NCBI RefSeq assembly: GCF_003576645.1
Contig: NC_044925.1
Coordinates: 5,971,244-6,035,243 of the forward strand
DNA: 64,000 nt
From: Ipomoea triloba
Lineage: Eukaryota > Streptophyta > Magnoliopsida > Solanales > Convolvulaceae
Reading direction: 5' to 3'
A program made the position numbers and the translations under genes. The notes beneath the pieces are model-generated. The model saw nothing but the letters and a program-made list of their open reading frames with translations, made no database searches and was not told where the DNA came from. The number at the start of each line of letters is the position of its first letter. Within the stretch, counting starts at the first letter, position 1. Shown piece after piece: positions 35,194 through 47,623 of this stretch.

Positions 35194-36561
35194 TATATAT
35201 TTATTTATTTATACTTAATTAAGGTATAATATTATAAGAACGTAGAAAATAAATTATTCTTTCTATTTTTCTGTGTAATTGAGTGATACTTTTGCATTAA
35301 TCTTATAATCAGATAAATGTACACTTTCAAATATTAAAATTGTTTATAATTTAATTTTTTATTTTATTGTATAATTATATAATAAAAAAATTTATCCGTG
35401 CATCGCACGTGTAAATTGAGATAGGACCGAAATTGATTTTTCAGATTGAGTGAGAGGGGGGATGGTCGTGGTAGAGGTGGGTAAATTATGCTATGGACCA
35501 AAGTCCACCTTGCAAGGTGGACTTGTGTCCATGTTCATAATTTTAGAACTCTATGTTTATCAATGTATTTTTTTTAATTGTTAATAAATAAATTAGCTTA
35601 TCCAATGTAGTTTTTTTTTTTTCCAAGCTATACAGTTTTCATCCGATTACCATATTATTTGCAAACATCATTATTTTACTCTAAGAAGTCTAACTATAAC
35701 ACGTTAAAAAAATTAACCAAATTAATTACACAAATAAAACTCTAAGGATAAATAAAGTACGGAGTATCACCTAAAGAGCCAAATTTTGACATGTTTAGGT
35801 AGAATTATAGCTCTTAACATATTATACAGTCCAACTGTTAGGCAAAAAAACACAACAAATAAAATATGTCCACAAATCAAACATTCATGAAATAAGGTTA
35901 ATCTATACACTTAAAAAAAAAAGCAGAGTTAATTTATACATGCCTGCTTTCGAAATATCTTATAATTCATGAAGTACTAAGGTTCTGGATATTTTACTCC
36001 AATCATTCTGAAATAAAGCATTAAAAAGTTGTAATTCTAGATAATTTACTTCCTTAGTGATGTAAATTAAAATAAGTATAAAAATTTACAATAACAATAT
36101 ATAATATACTATCAATGTCATCTACAAAAATGTTTTCAATAATGTGTAATTCAAAACAGTTACATTGATATACTATTATGTTTTCTTTTTATACAAAGAT
36201 GACAAAATTGCTATATATTAACATAGAAAATATATCATCCATATAAATAATTTCTATAACTGAGTTGCTGGACAACGAGATAATTAACCCAATTAATACA
36301 AATCATAAACATTGATATATAAAATGTCTAAAGTTTTAGCACCGGATGCATATATATACACATTGACTATTAATTAGGTAATTATTTGCTCAAATTCAAA
36401 CAATGATAACATCAGAAAACATAATCAATCAAACTCGATCAATTCTTCAATTTCACTATATAATATTTGATATTATAATTTACATAATTGTATATCGATC
36501 TAAATATTCTAAACATATTATAGCAAATCCATTTCGTGCAACGCACGGGCGGAAATACTAG

Positions 36562-37763
36562 TTATATTTTTTTTAAAAAAAGCCTAATCACATTCATGTT
36601 AAGCCTACCCTTAATAATCATGTGAAATTACTTCATAATGATTTGAAATTAGTATATATATTTATAGTATTATTACTTTACACATAGACATAAGCATAAA
36701 TCATACATATATAACCATTTATTAATTATGATTACAAGATAATTCTCCATTTATTATTATTTCCTTTTTTTTTTTGAAATTATTGTTATCTCACATGATA
36801 TTTAGTTATCAAAGATATGTTATTCTTTTAAATTAAATTATTAATTTATAAATAGTTTATTTGGTATTGTAATTATCAAGTAATTGTACTAAGTATTATT
36901 AATGTTTGATTACCAATATTATATTAATTATTAAATATATACAAATCATTGAGCGTTAAATTACCCAATATAATAATGATTTGAATTAGTTTATGTATTT
37001 ATAGTATAAAAAAATTATGTGAGATAAATCTTAAATATGTAAATATGTAATAAATTTTAGCAAAATTTTAATATTCTTTTATAAGTTAACATGTATTATA
37101 TTTTCATAAAAAGTATTTTTAATTTAATTCTACAGTTGTACTGTACTTTCAACTATCTATACACTTACTTTGATCTATTTCAATTTTTTAAAACTCAGAA
37201 CGAGCCAGTATCAATTTACCACGAATACAAGATTTTGAATTCAATAATTTTCTGTATGTGTGACTTTTCTCTCTTATGTGTGGTTTGTGGACTATTATAT
37301 ATATACTAGTTTTTCTTATGCGCGATGCGCAAAAAATAGGTGTCCAATATTAATATTTTATATTAAAATTTTAAATTTATTTAGATTTTAGATATTTAAA
37401 TTATTGTAAATAATAATAATAATGTAAAATATTTATATAAATTTTATATTTATATTTTAGGAAATAACTCCAATATATAATGTGTATATTATTATTATTA
37501 TTATTATTGAAGAAAATAAGAAAATATATAGTGGATGCATGTGCATGGTAACAATAGTGGAAAAGATAACGGAAGTTATAACGGTAGGGGTATGTTTGTC
37601 TAATATATTGTAAAGTACAACTTTTATAGCATAATGTATAAAAAAAACTTAACGGAAAAAACGGACATAAATGAAGGGTATAACTTTTATTCACACTTAT
37701 TATGTTTTTAGATTAGATAAATGAAATTTAATTTACTCAGTACACATAAAAAAAATAAAAATA
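36562..37763. other. No gene; one Helitron-like terminus
   Basis: AT-rich DNA. The only feature I can name is the minus-strand Helitron-like 3' end at 37306-37331. Confidence 0.5.
37306..37331 (-). mobile_element. Helitron-like 3' terminus, minus strand
   Basis: Read on the minus strand: hairpin tgcgc-atc-gcgca, ten bases (taagaaaaa...), then CTAG followed by T. The element body would extend to higher coordinates. I did not find a matching 5' end. Confidence 0.45.
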
Positions 37764-38866
37764 GGCAAAAGGGTCAAATAGGCTAATGTACTATCATTGA
37801 TTGTTTATCTAGCACCATGAACTAAAATATGGTTCATCTAGGTCATTATACTCCTAATTATTTTTCATCTAGCATTTTTAGCCTATTTCTAACAAGTAAC
37901 CCATCTAATTTGATGACATGGAAAAATAAAATTAGAAAAAATGATGACATGTTATTTAATGGATGTTTTGGATGGTTTCTACCATATTTCATTAATGAAA
38001 AAAAATAATTTCTTGCAATGAAATAGGGTAGAAATCAAAATTGTTATATAAAGTTTTAACTACATGAGTGTATGTATAGTGGGGTATTCACTATCGTTCG
38101 GTAATGAGATTTCATGGAAATCGATATATGAAAATTAAATTATTTTTATAATAACTTAAGATATATTGTATTGGGTAAATTTTATTTTATTTTAAAAATA
38201 AATTAATATTTTTGGATTTTTGGATAATTGAATAACTTAAGATATTGTATTTTTGCCTTTTAGGAAGATTTTTTGGAAAGAAATTGGGCAGAAATCAAAG
38301 TTGTTATATAAAGTTTCAACTACAGTGTACTATGTATGTATAGCGGAGTGTACTGTATATGTATAGCGGGGTATTCAGTGTCGTTCGACAATGAGATTCC
38401 ATGAAAATTGATATATAAAAATTAAATTATTTTTTAAAAAATAATAAAATTTACCCAATATAATATCTTAAGTTATTATATTTAATTTTAATATATCGAT
38501 TTTCATGGAATTTCATTGCCGAACAATTTTGAATATCCCACTATACATACACAGTCATGCAGTACACTGTAATTAAAACATTATATAACAACTTTGATTT
38601 CTACCATATTTCATTGCAAGAAATCATTTTCTTCATTAATGAAATAGGGTAAAATCATCCAAAACATTCATATAAATAACATGTCATCATTTTTTATTAT
38701 TTTATTTTTCCATGTCAACAAATTAGATGGGTTACTTGTTAGAAATGGGCTAAAAATGCTAGATGAAAAATAATTAGGAGTATAATGATTTAGATGGACC
38801 ATATTTAGTTTATGGTGCTCAATGAACAATCAGTGTTAGTACATGGGTCTATTTGACCCTTTTGCC
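37764..38866. mobile_element. MULE-type element, 1103 bp
   Basis: The ends ggcaaaagggtcaaatag and ctatttgacccttttgcc are inverted, flanked by the 9-bp duplication ataaaaata (37755-37763 and 38867-38875). Terminal inverted repeats extend for several hundred bp, including the gttatataaagttttaact blocks; a third copy of that block lies near 38310. There is no transposase. Confidence 0.85.
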
Positions 38867-38875
38867 ATAAAAATA

Positions 38876-39259
38876 AAAACACCCTTTAAGCTTTAGTACC
38901 GGACCCATCATCGAGGGTGCAAAATTAAAAGTTTTGGGTGCTATGTAATAGATAAGTAAGAATGAAGATGATGTATGACTAACAGACGAGCAATATGAAT
39001 TTGGGAAGAAATTGAGTCTTTGATAATATAATGTCACTATTGTTAAATCAATTTTTTTAAAAAAGTTATTATGCTTACACTAATTATTGATCTTTAAAGA
39101 ATATTTTAACAATCTTATTACAATATAATAACTATCAAAAGAATTAAAGAAAATAAAAACAACACGAGATCGGTACTCCACAAGTTAAAAATCATAGCTC
39201 TGTTGTTATCACAAACTTCATGTTATTATCTTCTTCCACACTCACTTTTTCACTTAAAA
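38876..39259. other. No gene seen
   Basis: AT-rich spacer between two elements. Confidence 0.55.
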
Positions 39260-40988
39260 GGCCTGTTTAGAAAGTAGAAAACAACTTCTGAAAAATGAGT
39301 AATTTTTTAAAAATCACTTTCCTTTTCCGTGTTTGGCCACACAGTAGAAAACTGTTTTTGTGTGTTGAGTTCATTTTTCGAAAACTGAGTAGAATTGTAT
39401 AATTAAACATTATAAATATTTTATTTATGAATATAAAATTATTTATAATAATATTAAAAATAATATTATTTATCAACAAAAATGTACAAATTAGTTTCCG
39501 ACGGAAACCAATAAACACGGGTTTCCGCCGAAAACCAGCGGAAACCAGAGTGTGGCGGAAAATGACATCCGCCAAAATGACACTACTACAAAAAACACTT
39601 TTAATGTCGGTTTTTAACCGACGTTGTTTATTTATTTTTTAAAAAATAAATAAGAAACGGCGTCGGTTTTTTAAAAAAACCGACGTCAATTCTATTTATA
39701 AAATTTTTTAAAAAATTGAAATATAATTCAATATTCATCCTAAAATTAAAGTTCATCTTGATTTCTAATACAAAACAATTTTACAAAAATTACAACGTAT
39801 TATAAAAAAAAATCAAAATCATTTAAAAATATTTAAAAAAAATTCACAAAAATTTAGAAAAAATAATTTGAAATAATTAAAACTATTATTTTCAAACTAC
39901 AAAAATTCACAAATTAAAATATTACTTAAACAAAAATAAATAAAAAAACTAACCATAAATAACGAATTTGATGGTGGCGTCGGCGATGGCGGAGTGGCGA
40001 CCATGGTGGATGGCTACCACGGCAGCAGCGGTGGCGGAGTGTTGGATTGTGACAATGAGAAAAATAACATGAATAAGAAGAAGAACAAGAACGTGATTGT
40101 ATGCAGGCATATGCTGTAATTGAATCCTTGTTCTTTTTTTTTTTTTGAAAAAAAAAAGAAAGAAAAAAAAAGTAGGAATCGAAAAATACAAATAGATCGA
40201 AGGATTCATATACGTACAAAGCAATATATGTAGATCGAAGGATTCATATACGTACAAAGCAATATATGTAGATCGAAGGATTTGAAGTTGCTATGCTCTT
40301 CGCCGCCTAACCTGCTATGCTCCACCTCCACCATACCACTGCACCTGCTACGCTGCTACCGGAGAAGACGACGTGACTTACAGCTGCCGGAGAAGACGCC
40401 GCGACTTACTGCTCCCTGCTGGACGAATAATGCGAGATCTGATTTAGGGAGTTAAATAAATAAATAAAAAAACAAGGACTTAAAGGGGTCGGTTCTTAGA
40501 AAAACCGACGCCGTATGTCTTTAATTATTTTTTTAATAAATTATTTATAACATACGACATCGGTTCTCGAGAGAACCGACGCCGTATGTTTTAAATTTTT
40601 TTAAAATAAATTATTTATAACATTCGACATCGGTTCTAGGGAGAACAGACGCCGTATGTTTTTATTTTATTTTTTTTTAAATAAAGTATTTATAGCATAT
40701 GACGTCGGTTCTATGTATGTCTTTAATTTTAAAAAAAAAAAAAATATTAAAGACATACGGCGTCGGTTTTTTCCAAGAACCGACGTCGTAAGTAATATAT
40801 ATTACTTTTGCTTTATTTTATTGACATATAACGTCGGTTTGTCAAAAACCAAAGTTAACGAGGCAACATAATATCCTTTTTCTATAGTAGTGTGACCAGA
40901 TTTTCTCTAGTCAACGAAAAATGTTTTTCGTTGACTGAATTTTTCAATTGTATCCAAACACTAGAAATCATTTTCCGGGTTGTCAAAC
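39260..40988. mobile_element. MITE of the 'gtgtttggaaa' type split by a CACTA
   Basis: The left part (gcctgtttagaaagtagaaa, cactttccttttccgtgttt) and right part (ccaaacactagaaatcattt, tccgggttgtcaaacata) match the two ends of the MITE at 62182-62922. A CACTA element sits inside at 39581-40892. The outer ends are diverged and no target duplication is clear. Confidence 0.55.
39581..40892. mobile_element. Non-autonomous CACTA element, 1312 bp
   Basis: The ends cactactacaaaaaacac and cctttttctatagtagtg are inverted in the CACTA manner. They are flanked by the 3-bp duplication TGA (39578-39580 and 40893-40895). Subterminal regions hold many copies of gacgtcggttttt and aaccgacgccg, often as palindromes around a short loop. 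The centre (39960-40440) has a GC-rich block with atggtggcgtcggcgatgg. There is no transposase. Confidence 0.85.
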
Positions 40989-42045
40989 ATAATCTAAATT
41001 GGAATAAAGTATCTTTTTCTGATCTCCTTCAGCAACTCCTCAGTGTAGTCTAAATTGATTGCTAATAACATCAAAATTTTTCTTTTTATGCCTAATAGAT
41101 CTTAAAAGCTGTCATCAAAGTTTAGCTTGCCCGCAAAATAGTTTAGCTCGCCTGCAAAATGGCACTCAACGACCCATTAGGTGGGATGACTAATGTCTGG
41201 TGCACACAAGAAATTCATTACATTGGGTGTAACCATTACACTGCAACTGCCAAGACTCAATCATGTATCATTACCCACAATTTACCATCCAAAAATCAAT
41301 TGAGTTGCTTGTGTGGTCTCATCGAAGTTTAGTTATATTCAGTGTTACAAATTAAACATATGTTGTAGATCTCATTCAATGTCAACATAAACACTTCAAG
41401 AACGTTTTATCATATAGTTTCACTAGAATTGGAGTTACTGGTTGACTGCATGTGCGCCCATCATTTGTACATTAAAAGCGATCCTCCTAAGTATAATTTA
41501 AGTTCAAGATGAACAATTCAACTATTAACATTAGAATTTTTTGTTTGAGTGATATATATTAATTGCGCTTACTATTCGTCCATTAAATATTTACTTAACA
41601 ATTGTTAGACATGAATTGATCCTATTATCGGCCTATTAAAATCCAGCATCCTTGTTTTCCAAAAAAAAAAAAAAAAATCCATCATCCTTGGTACAATTAA
41701 TTTTGTACAAGATGATCATATCAAATGTTAACATTGGAATTGATGGAGACATAGGACCCGGGGTCCATTTTATTGGGAAAGTCTTGGCCCAACCACCCAT
41801 GTGGGGTGTTCATCTTTATGGGTGAGGTGTTGGCCCATTAAGAATAATGGTAAAGAAAGAATGAAGCTTGGAGCAAAATAATATGAAATGTGCTATCAAG
41901 ATCTTATGTATTAAAGGGTAGGAGGAAAAAGAAAAAAAAAACCATTAGAAATTTGTGTTACAACTGATTTTACCTACCTACTAGTGAGGAAAAATTTTTG
42001 AAAAAAATCAGGTGCTTTTGTTTTTTTATACCCAATTTTAAAATT
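40989..42045. other. No gene seen
   Basis: Intergenic DNA with no element ends or coding signal that I can support. Confidence 0.5.
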
Positions 42046-42054
42046 TATTTTATA

Positions 42055-42739
42055 GGCTAAAGTGTCATCTAGCACCATGAACTATATCCAATTATTCTTG
42101 CCGCACCCTGAACTTTCATATCGTATATATCGAGCCACAAACCAAAAAAAAAAAAAATTCACCTAGAACTTTTAGCAGGTTTCCCTGTCTTCCTGCTGAC
42201 ATGGCGCAGATTTCCAACTGATGTGACATTTCTTTTAACCTTATGTTGTCCATGTAAGCATTTACATATTAAAAATAAAAATTAAAAACAAAAACAAAAC
42301 AAAAAAAAAACAAAAACAAAAAAACAAAAAACTGAAGACCAAACAAAAAAAAAATAGCATTTCTATAAATTTGGAAAATTGAAAAAATACTAAACAAAAA
42401 ATTAGTCAAAAAATATAAATTCTGAAAAAAAAATTGAAACATTGGAATTGCAAAATTGAAAAGTATACATTATGAAAATAAAGAGAAGAGAATTATGTTT
42501 ATTTTAATATAATAATTTTGTTTTTTTTTTTATTTTAAATATGTAACGCTTACATGGACAATATAAGGTTAAGAGAAATGTCACATCAGACGCCATGTCA
42601 GTAGGAAGATAGAGAAACCTGCTAAAAGTTCTAGGCGAAACTTTTTTGTTGGTTTGTGGCTCGATATATACGATATGAAAGTTCAGGGTGCGGCATGAAT
42701 AATCAAATATAGTTCATGATGCTAGATGACACTTTAGCC
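42055..42739. mobile_element. MULE-type element, 685 bp
   Basis: The ends ggctaaagtgtcatctag and ctagatgacactttagcc are perfect inverted repeats. Homology extends over about 220 bp with tgctgacatggcgc blocks. The 9-bp duplication tattttata flanks it (42046-42054 and 42740-42748). The centre is A-rich and has no genes. Confidence 0.9.
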
Positions 42740-42819
42740 TATTTTATATGATGTTACCTAAAAAACATTTACCTGGATGTTAAAAATAATAAAAATAAAT
42801 AAATAAATAAAACAGGTAG

Positions 42820-44870
42820 ACCCTGTTTTTCTAAGAGTGCAGCATCAATAAAACATCTTTCGGAGGCAATTGGGTGCATTCCACTTCATCCCTCTTCGTT
42901 GATTTCTTTCTGGTCGTCAATTCCTACCAGGCTTCCAACCATCCTTGCGTTAACCTGATAATCATATTTGTATTGAAAGATTTGCTATTCCAGATCAGGT
43001 CGTTCCTAGCACACCAAATATACCATACTAGCATCACTAGTTTACCCAACGTTGCCTCGTCAAAAAGCTCAAAAGCCGCTTCTAAGGCCATCTCCAAAGG
43101 GCACACCAAATCACCAAAACAGCAAAAAAAAAATAGTGAAAATGGTCTCCAATGGGCACACCATCACACCAAATATTTGGTGGGAGATGAATTTGGTGCT
43201 GAACTGTTCATCTCCCACCAAATTGGTGTTGATTTTTATTCCCAAGATGCCCCTTGTTTTTTATTTAAATCCCTTTTATGTCCATGTTTTAGTTTTAATA
43301 TATTTGTATATTTTGTTAAATTGTTAAAAATAAATTTTATATTATTAAAAATAAATTATATCATTTGAAAGGTCTATCAAGACCATTAAAATAAAACTAA
43401 TATTGAACATAGATTAATTAAAAATGAAACTACATAAGGCATAATTATATTATTGTGGAATAACATAATATTTGCATTATAATTATATTTTATATTAAAA
43501 TATTTAAATTTATAATATAAAGTTTTAATTTATGAGAAAACAAATTATTTTAGTGAAGAAATAAATTTTGGTGTAATGGATTGGAGATGAAAAAATTTGG
43601 TGTAAGAATATGTTGAGAATATTGTTTTTGGTGTTAAATTTAGTGTTGATGGTGGGAGATTGTCTAACCCTGCAGCAAAACACGACACAGATGGGTTAAT
43701 AGGGATGTCGGCCACAGCCCACACAGACACATCTAAGACCAACCTGCAGTCAAGAAATAAGTGAGTCATTTTGTCTCCTCTCTAGTCTCTACCCCTACAC
43801 AAAGGGCATTTTACAGCAACATCCATTTTCCTCCTGCAGAGAGTTGTTCCATGATTTGAAGGCGTTGGTTGTAGGAGGTGAATTGGTCAAAAGCTAGCCT
43901 GTAACCGCTACGAACTGAATAACATCAGGAGTTTTGATAATCCGTTGTATATCTTCAGGGGGCGAAAAGATTGCTTAAGAGGCTTGTATTCCACTCATCA
44001 CTGCCTGGCATAAGAAGGGTCGATACCATGTTGTGGGCAGAGGGGAGTAATGAGCTCAGGGAAAAGACCAAATTTCCCGCTTGATCAAGTCCTTGGAAGA
44101 AGGTAAACGCTGATTGAATAAGTAGGGAGGGATTGAGCGACACGAGCAAAGTGCCCGAGAGAGAAACTTGTTTTGCCATGCTACACCTTTTGATCAATAT
44201 AGTTAAACACCTCCTTTTTGTTTGGTCCAATCACTGATAGACAGGAGTCCAAGGTATTTTCCAAAGTCATCGGCTACTAGTCACTAACCAGCGTGTTGCA
44301 GCTGAAACAGACTATTGATTTGTTAAAATTAATCATCTGACCTGATACTTGGCATCCCTTGATGATCCCTATTAACCTTGAAAAAAAAAGCAAGCAAACA
44401 TGAGATGTGTGACCCTCTAGCAATCCTGTGGTGAGGGGATAACAGGGCCGATATGATGAGACCATCATATCATTCACCTTAGCTTAATGTTGTATTCCGG
44501 CCGCCTATTTTATGCATAGCATGACCAAATTCAAACCCAAAGTTTAGTACATATGACAAACGTAACCCCATTCCACTATCAAGTTTTAGACCCGCCCATC
44601 CAGCAGCCTAGCTTGTTTACCTCCCACCTTCCTGCACAAAAAAATGCCCTGCGATTAGGATGTGTAATGAGATGGTTGGGAAAGAAAGCACACTGTGACT
44701 CAGCTATTAAAAACCAGAGCGAGCATCCCTTTTAAAGTGTTTGCGAGCGAGCAATTTATGGAACTTGTTTCCTTGCCTGTACGTGTCCATTCTCCCCGAT
44801 CGACTTCTTAACCTTAGCTTCTAAAACAACGCGATAGATAGATTCCGATCCGCCACTGAGTCCTGAAAAA
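42820..44870 (-). pseudogene. LINE reverse-transcriptase remnant, split by a MITE
   Basis: On the minus strand, fragments in shifting frames resemble ORF2 of plant L1-type LINEs. From 5' to 3': an ESQCAFFPNHLITHPN-like finger region (about 44700), a VSGQMINFNKSIVCFS palm region (about 44300), a long linker (43955-44230), the zinc-binding/connector part with MTHLFLDCRLVLDVSVWA (43545-43769), and WYIWCARNDLIWNSKSF (about 43000). It ends near the start of an RNase-H domain. Stops, frameshifts and missing core motifs show it is dead. The Tourist element at 43086-43664 interrupts it. Confidence 0.7.
43086..43664. mobile_element. Tourist-like MITE inside the LINE, 579 bp
   Basis: The ends ggccatctcc and ggagattgtc are inverted (8 of 10), flanked by TAA at 43083-43085 and 43665-43667. 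Excising the element with one TAA puts the LINE frames on both sides back in register, which fixes the boundaries independently. The interior has caccaaatttggtg-type repeats. Confidence 0.75.
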
Positions 44871-45270
44871 TAATAGACCCACATTCTCACAGGTGTGACA
44901 CCCCAAATAGTCCCCAGCGACATTACCAATCTCTCTTTTGAAAAAATTTCCTATTTATTTCCACTTTATAATATTATATTGTTGCAAATGTATTTATGAA
45001 AAAATATTTTAATCTACAAAGTATTGTACTTTTGCAAAAAAAGATTTAATCATAATTTCTTTTGTACTAGATGTCACATTGTACTTAACTGCCAATGTAC
45101 ATGTACAGATGTAATACAAAGATGCATCAAATATTTTTCCTTTATAAATACATACATATATTTTTTAAAATGTATAGAAAGTCAACATATAATACATATT
45201 AGATGAAAAGAGAATAATAAAATATAAGAGAAAATCAATACACATCCTAAAAATCTTGAAAATTACAATA
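44871..45270. other. No gene; possible LTR start fragment
   Basis: The string tgtgacaccccaaatagt at 44894-44911 matches the start of the solo LTR at 57006 (tgtgacaccccaac). Downstream similarity is not evident, so this may be a short LTR fragment or chance. Confidence 0.3.
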
Positions 45271-45279
45271 TTTAGAAAA

Positions 45280-46310
45280 GAGTTAATTCCAGCAATGGTC
45301 TCCCGACTATGTTGATTTTCCAAAATTGGTCTTCGTCTTTTAATTTGGACGAAAAAGACACTTGACTATTAAATTTGTTTCGGCAAGGGTCCTTCCGTTA
45401 ACCTTCAGTTTGTTAGGCGTTAGATTAAGGGCTAGAATGGTAATTTCATTAGCTAGCCTTCTTCCTCCTAAAATTTATTAATGATACCATTGATTACCAG
45501 TGATACCACTCGATTTGTGGCGACGGCGTGAGATCTGTAGGGAAGGGGACGAAGACAATGGGGTGGAGATGGCTGCGGCGGCGACGGAGACAGTAGTCTT
45601 CCTGGTCTGTGGCGACGGCGTGAGATCTGTAGGGAAGGGGGCGGAGATGAAGGGGTGGAGACGGCTGCGACGGCGACGTAGACGGTAGTCTTTCCGGTTT
45701 ATGGCGACGGCGTGAAATCTGTAGGGAATGCAGGAAGATCTATAGTCTTCTGATGCTTACATCACCTTAATTTCACATTTTTTGGATTTACACATTCTCT
45801 ATGCTTATGTTTCCAACTTCTCTACAGTGGCAACACCCACGATGATATGCTACTTGCTAAACTTGAGACCATGTATACTGGTTCTGGTGACTCTGGATCT
45901 TCAATAGTTAGTTTCTTCAATTACTTCTCTCTCGTGTTCGAATTTCTTGTCGCCAAAGCCATAATATATTGTTTTCATTTGTTTTCCTTTTCTTTATGCC
46001 ATATTTTTTTTCATCCTTTTGGCTAGCTTAGCTTGTGCCTTCTGGACTTGAGTGGGAGAAGCAATCTTGCAGTGGAGTGACCTTATAGTTTATCTTCTCT
46101 GCGTGCTACTGACCAAAGATGAGGGAGAAGAAGACTATATAATGAAAAGACTATTTTACCCCTTAATCTAACGCCTAACAAACTGAAGGTTAACGGAAGG
46201 ACCCTTGCCGAAACAAATTTAATAGTCAAGTGTCTTTTTTGTTCAAATTAAAAGAGGAGGACAAATTTTGGAAAATCAACATAGTCGGGGACTATTGCTG
46301 GAATTAACTC
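45280..46310. mobile_element. MULE-type element with captured DNA, 1031 bp
   Basis: The ends gagttaattccagcaatgg and the inverted ctattgctggaattaactc are flanked by the 9-bp duplication tttagaaaa (45271-45279 and 46311-46319). Inverted repeats are about 165 bp. The interior is unlike them: a GC-rich triplicated block (45515-45730), then a spliced-looking segment with acceptor cttctctacag near 45827. This suggests a Pack-MULE-like capture of host sequence. Confidence 0.85.
45515..45730. repeat. Triplicated GC-rich block, about 105 bp
   Basis: Units starting tggcgacggcgtgagatctg occur at about 45517, 45608 and 45700 with ggcgacggagacagtagtct-like ends. Composition is far from the AT-rich surroundings. 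Confidence 0.8.
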
Positions 46311-46371
46311 TTTAGAAAAAGTAAAAATCTCAATAAAAATTATACATACAATTAAATTATTTATTTAGATG

Positions 46372-46530
46372 CCAAAGACCTTGTGGTCAAGTGGCATCCG
46401 GTGTCCCGATTAACACTCCCACATGGATGATGGGGGTGGGTTCAAGTCTCAGTGGAGTCAACTGTTGACTCGTTGTGCTTCAAATACTATATTGTAACAG
46501 AGTCAATACTACTCTAAAAAATGGTGTAAA
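46372..46530 (+). repeat. SINE copy A (tRNA-derived)
   Basis: The block ccaaagaccttgtggtcaag carries a box-A-like tggtcaagtggc, and gggttcaagtctc is a good box B about 50 bp on. Its sequence matches the unit at 54609 along roughly 90 bp, so it is a dispersed family. The 3' end is not sharply defined. Confidence 0.7.
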
Positions 46531-47614
46531 GAAATTCTATTATAATTTATTCGAATGCATCTAATGTTTTTATTCGTGGTTGCACATTAAACAAACTACA
46601 AAGTACTATTATTTAGGCATATTTCAAGGAATATAATTTATTCGAATGCATCTAATGTTTTTATTCGTTGGTCGAAGAGGTTACAAAAGGAAAGAAATAG
46701 ATTATTTCGCATAATAGAAAAGGAACCATTCGAGTCTCGTAATGACCAAGGAGTTCATGGATGCACGCAAGACGTTCGTGACAACATGAAGTTACAACCT
46801 AATTCCACAACGTCATCTGACTTATCTTTATAGACCTGTTAATGTTGTGAAATAATCTATATTATTTTGTTCTACTCGTGATAGTTGATTGAATCTTACT
46901 TGTGAAATAATGCATATTGTTCTTGGTACACTTATGTGGAATCATCACACCAATAAGAATCTACAAAACATCTATTGATTTTTTTTTTTTTTTGTTGCGG
47001 ATCACTCACTTAATTCAAACATCGCAACAATAGACATTGTGTATTAACATCTCTATGAATGATTATGCACCATAAAATGTAACTGTTACTAAACTTTTCC
47101 AAAGGGAAGATCTTGTGATGCCATGCCACAGCGTACATGAGTCTAGCAAGACATTTTATGATATGAATAAGTTTTGTAAATTTATAGTTAAGACTTATTA
47201 TCGTGAAGCTGGTACTTATTGCTTGTCTAGTAATGCAAAGAATTTGTGTACGATAAAATTACAAACTGATATAATTTATATAAAATTTTTAGACAATTTT
47301 TTAAAAAGTATATATATTGTTAGAGTTACACTCACGTGTAAATATTAAAATCAGATAATCAATTAAAATATTACTTGGTTTAAAAAAAAATTAATCAATT
47401 AAAATATTACTTTATTTAAAATGAAATGATGACCTAATAAAACAAAAAAAGGTGAAGATATAGGCTGAAAACGATAGTTGCGACATGGATGTGGGTCCCC
47501 TTATACCATTCATTAACAATTTAACATGCTTAAAGCACCATGTGATCGAATGGCCCACAATCCATCAACTCCGCCGAAAAATAAAACCAAACGGATATTT
47601 CGACTTCTCTTATA
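46531..47614. other. No gene; a 38-bp direct repeat
   Basis: The stretch tataatttattcgaatgca and the following bases occur at about 46549 and again at about 46637, 88 bp apart. Nothing else is recognisable; short open frames lack support. Confidence 0.5.
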
Positions 47615-47623
47615 TTATTTATA

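Larger units (their letters stand above)
32435..36561 (+). mobile_element. Candidate non-autonomous Helitron, 4.1 kb
   Basis: The 5' end tctatactatatataaaa is preceded by A. The 3' end has a hairpin cgtgc-aac-gcacg at 36535-36547, then ggcggaaata and CTAG at 36558-36561, followed by T. A|TC...CTRR|T with a 3' hairpin is the Helitron signature. There is no Rep/helicase. The interior holds a captured exon candidate, an (AT)n run, a LINE-like tail and a foldback. The two ends could belong to different copies: another Helitron-like hairpin (cgtgcatcgcacg) lies at 35397-35409 without CTAG. Confidence 0.5.

Noticed and set aside
39926..40257. Histidine/serine-rich minus-strand ORFs
   Set aside because: They are in the GC-rich centre of a non-autonomous CACTA element with poly-A runs and no protein motif.
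44894..44911. A second Tekay/Del-like LTR
   Set aside because: Only the terminal tgtgacacccc motif matches; no further LTR similarity or target duplication.
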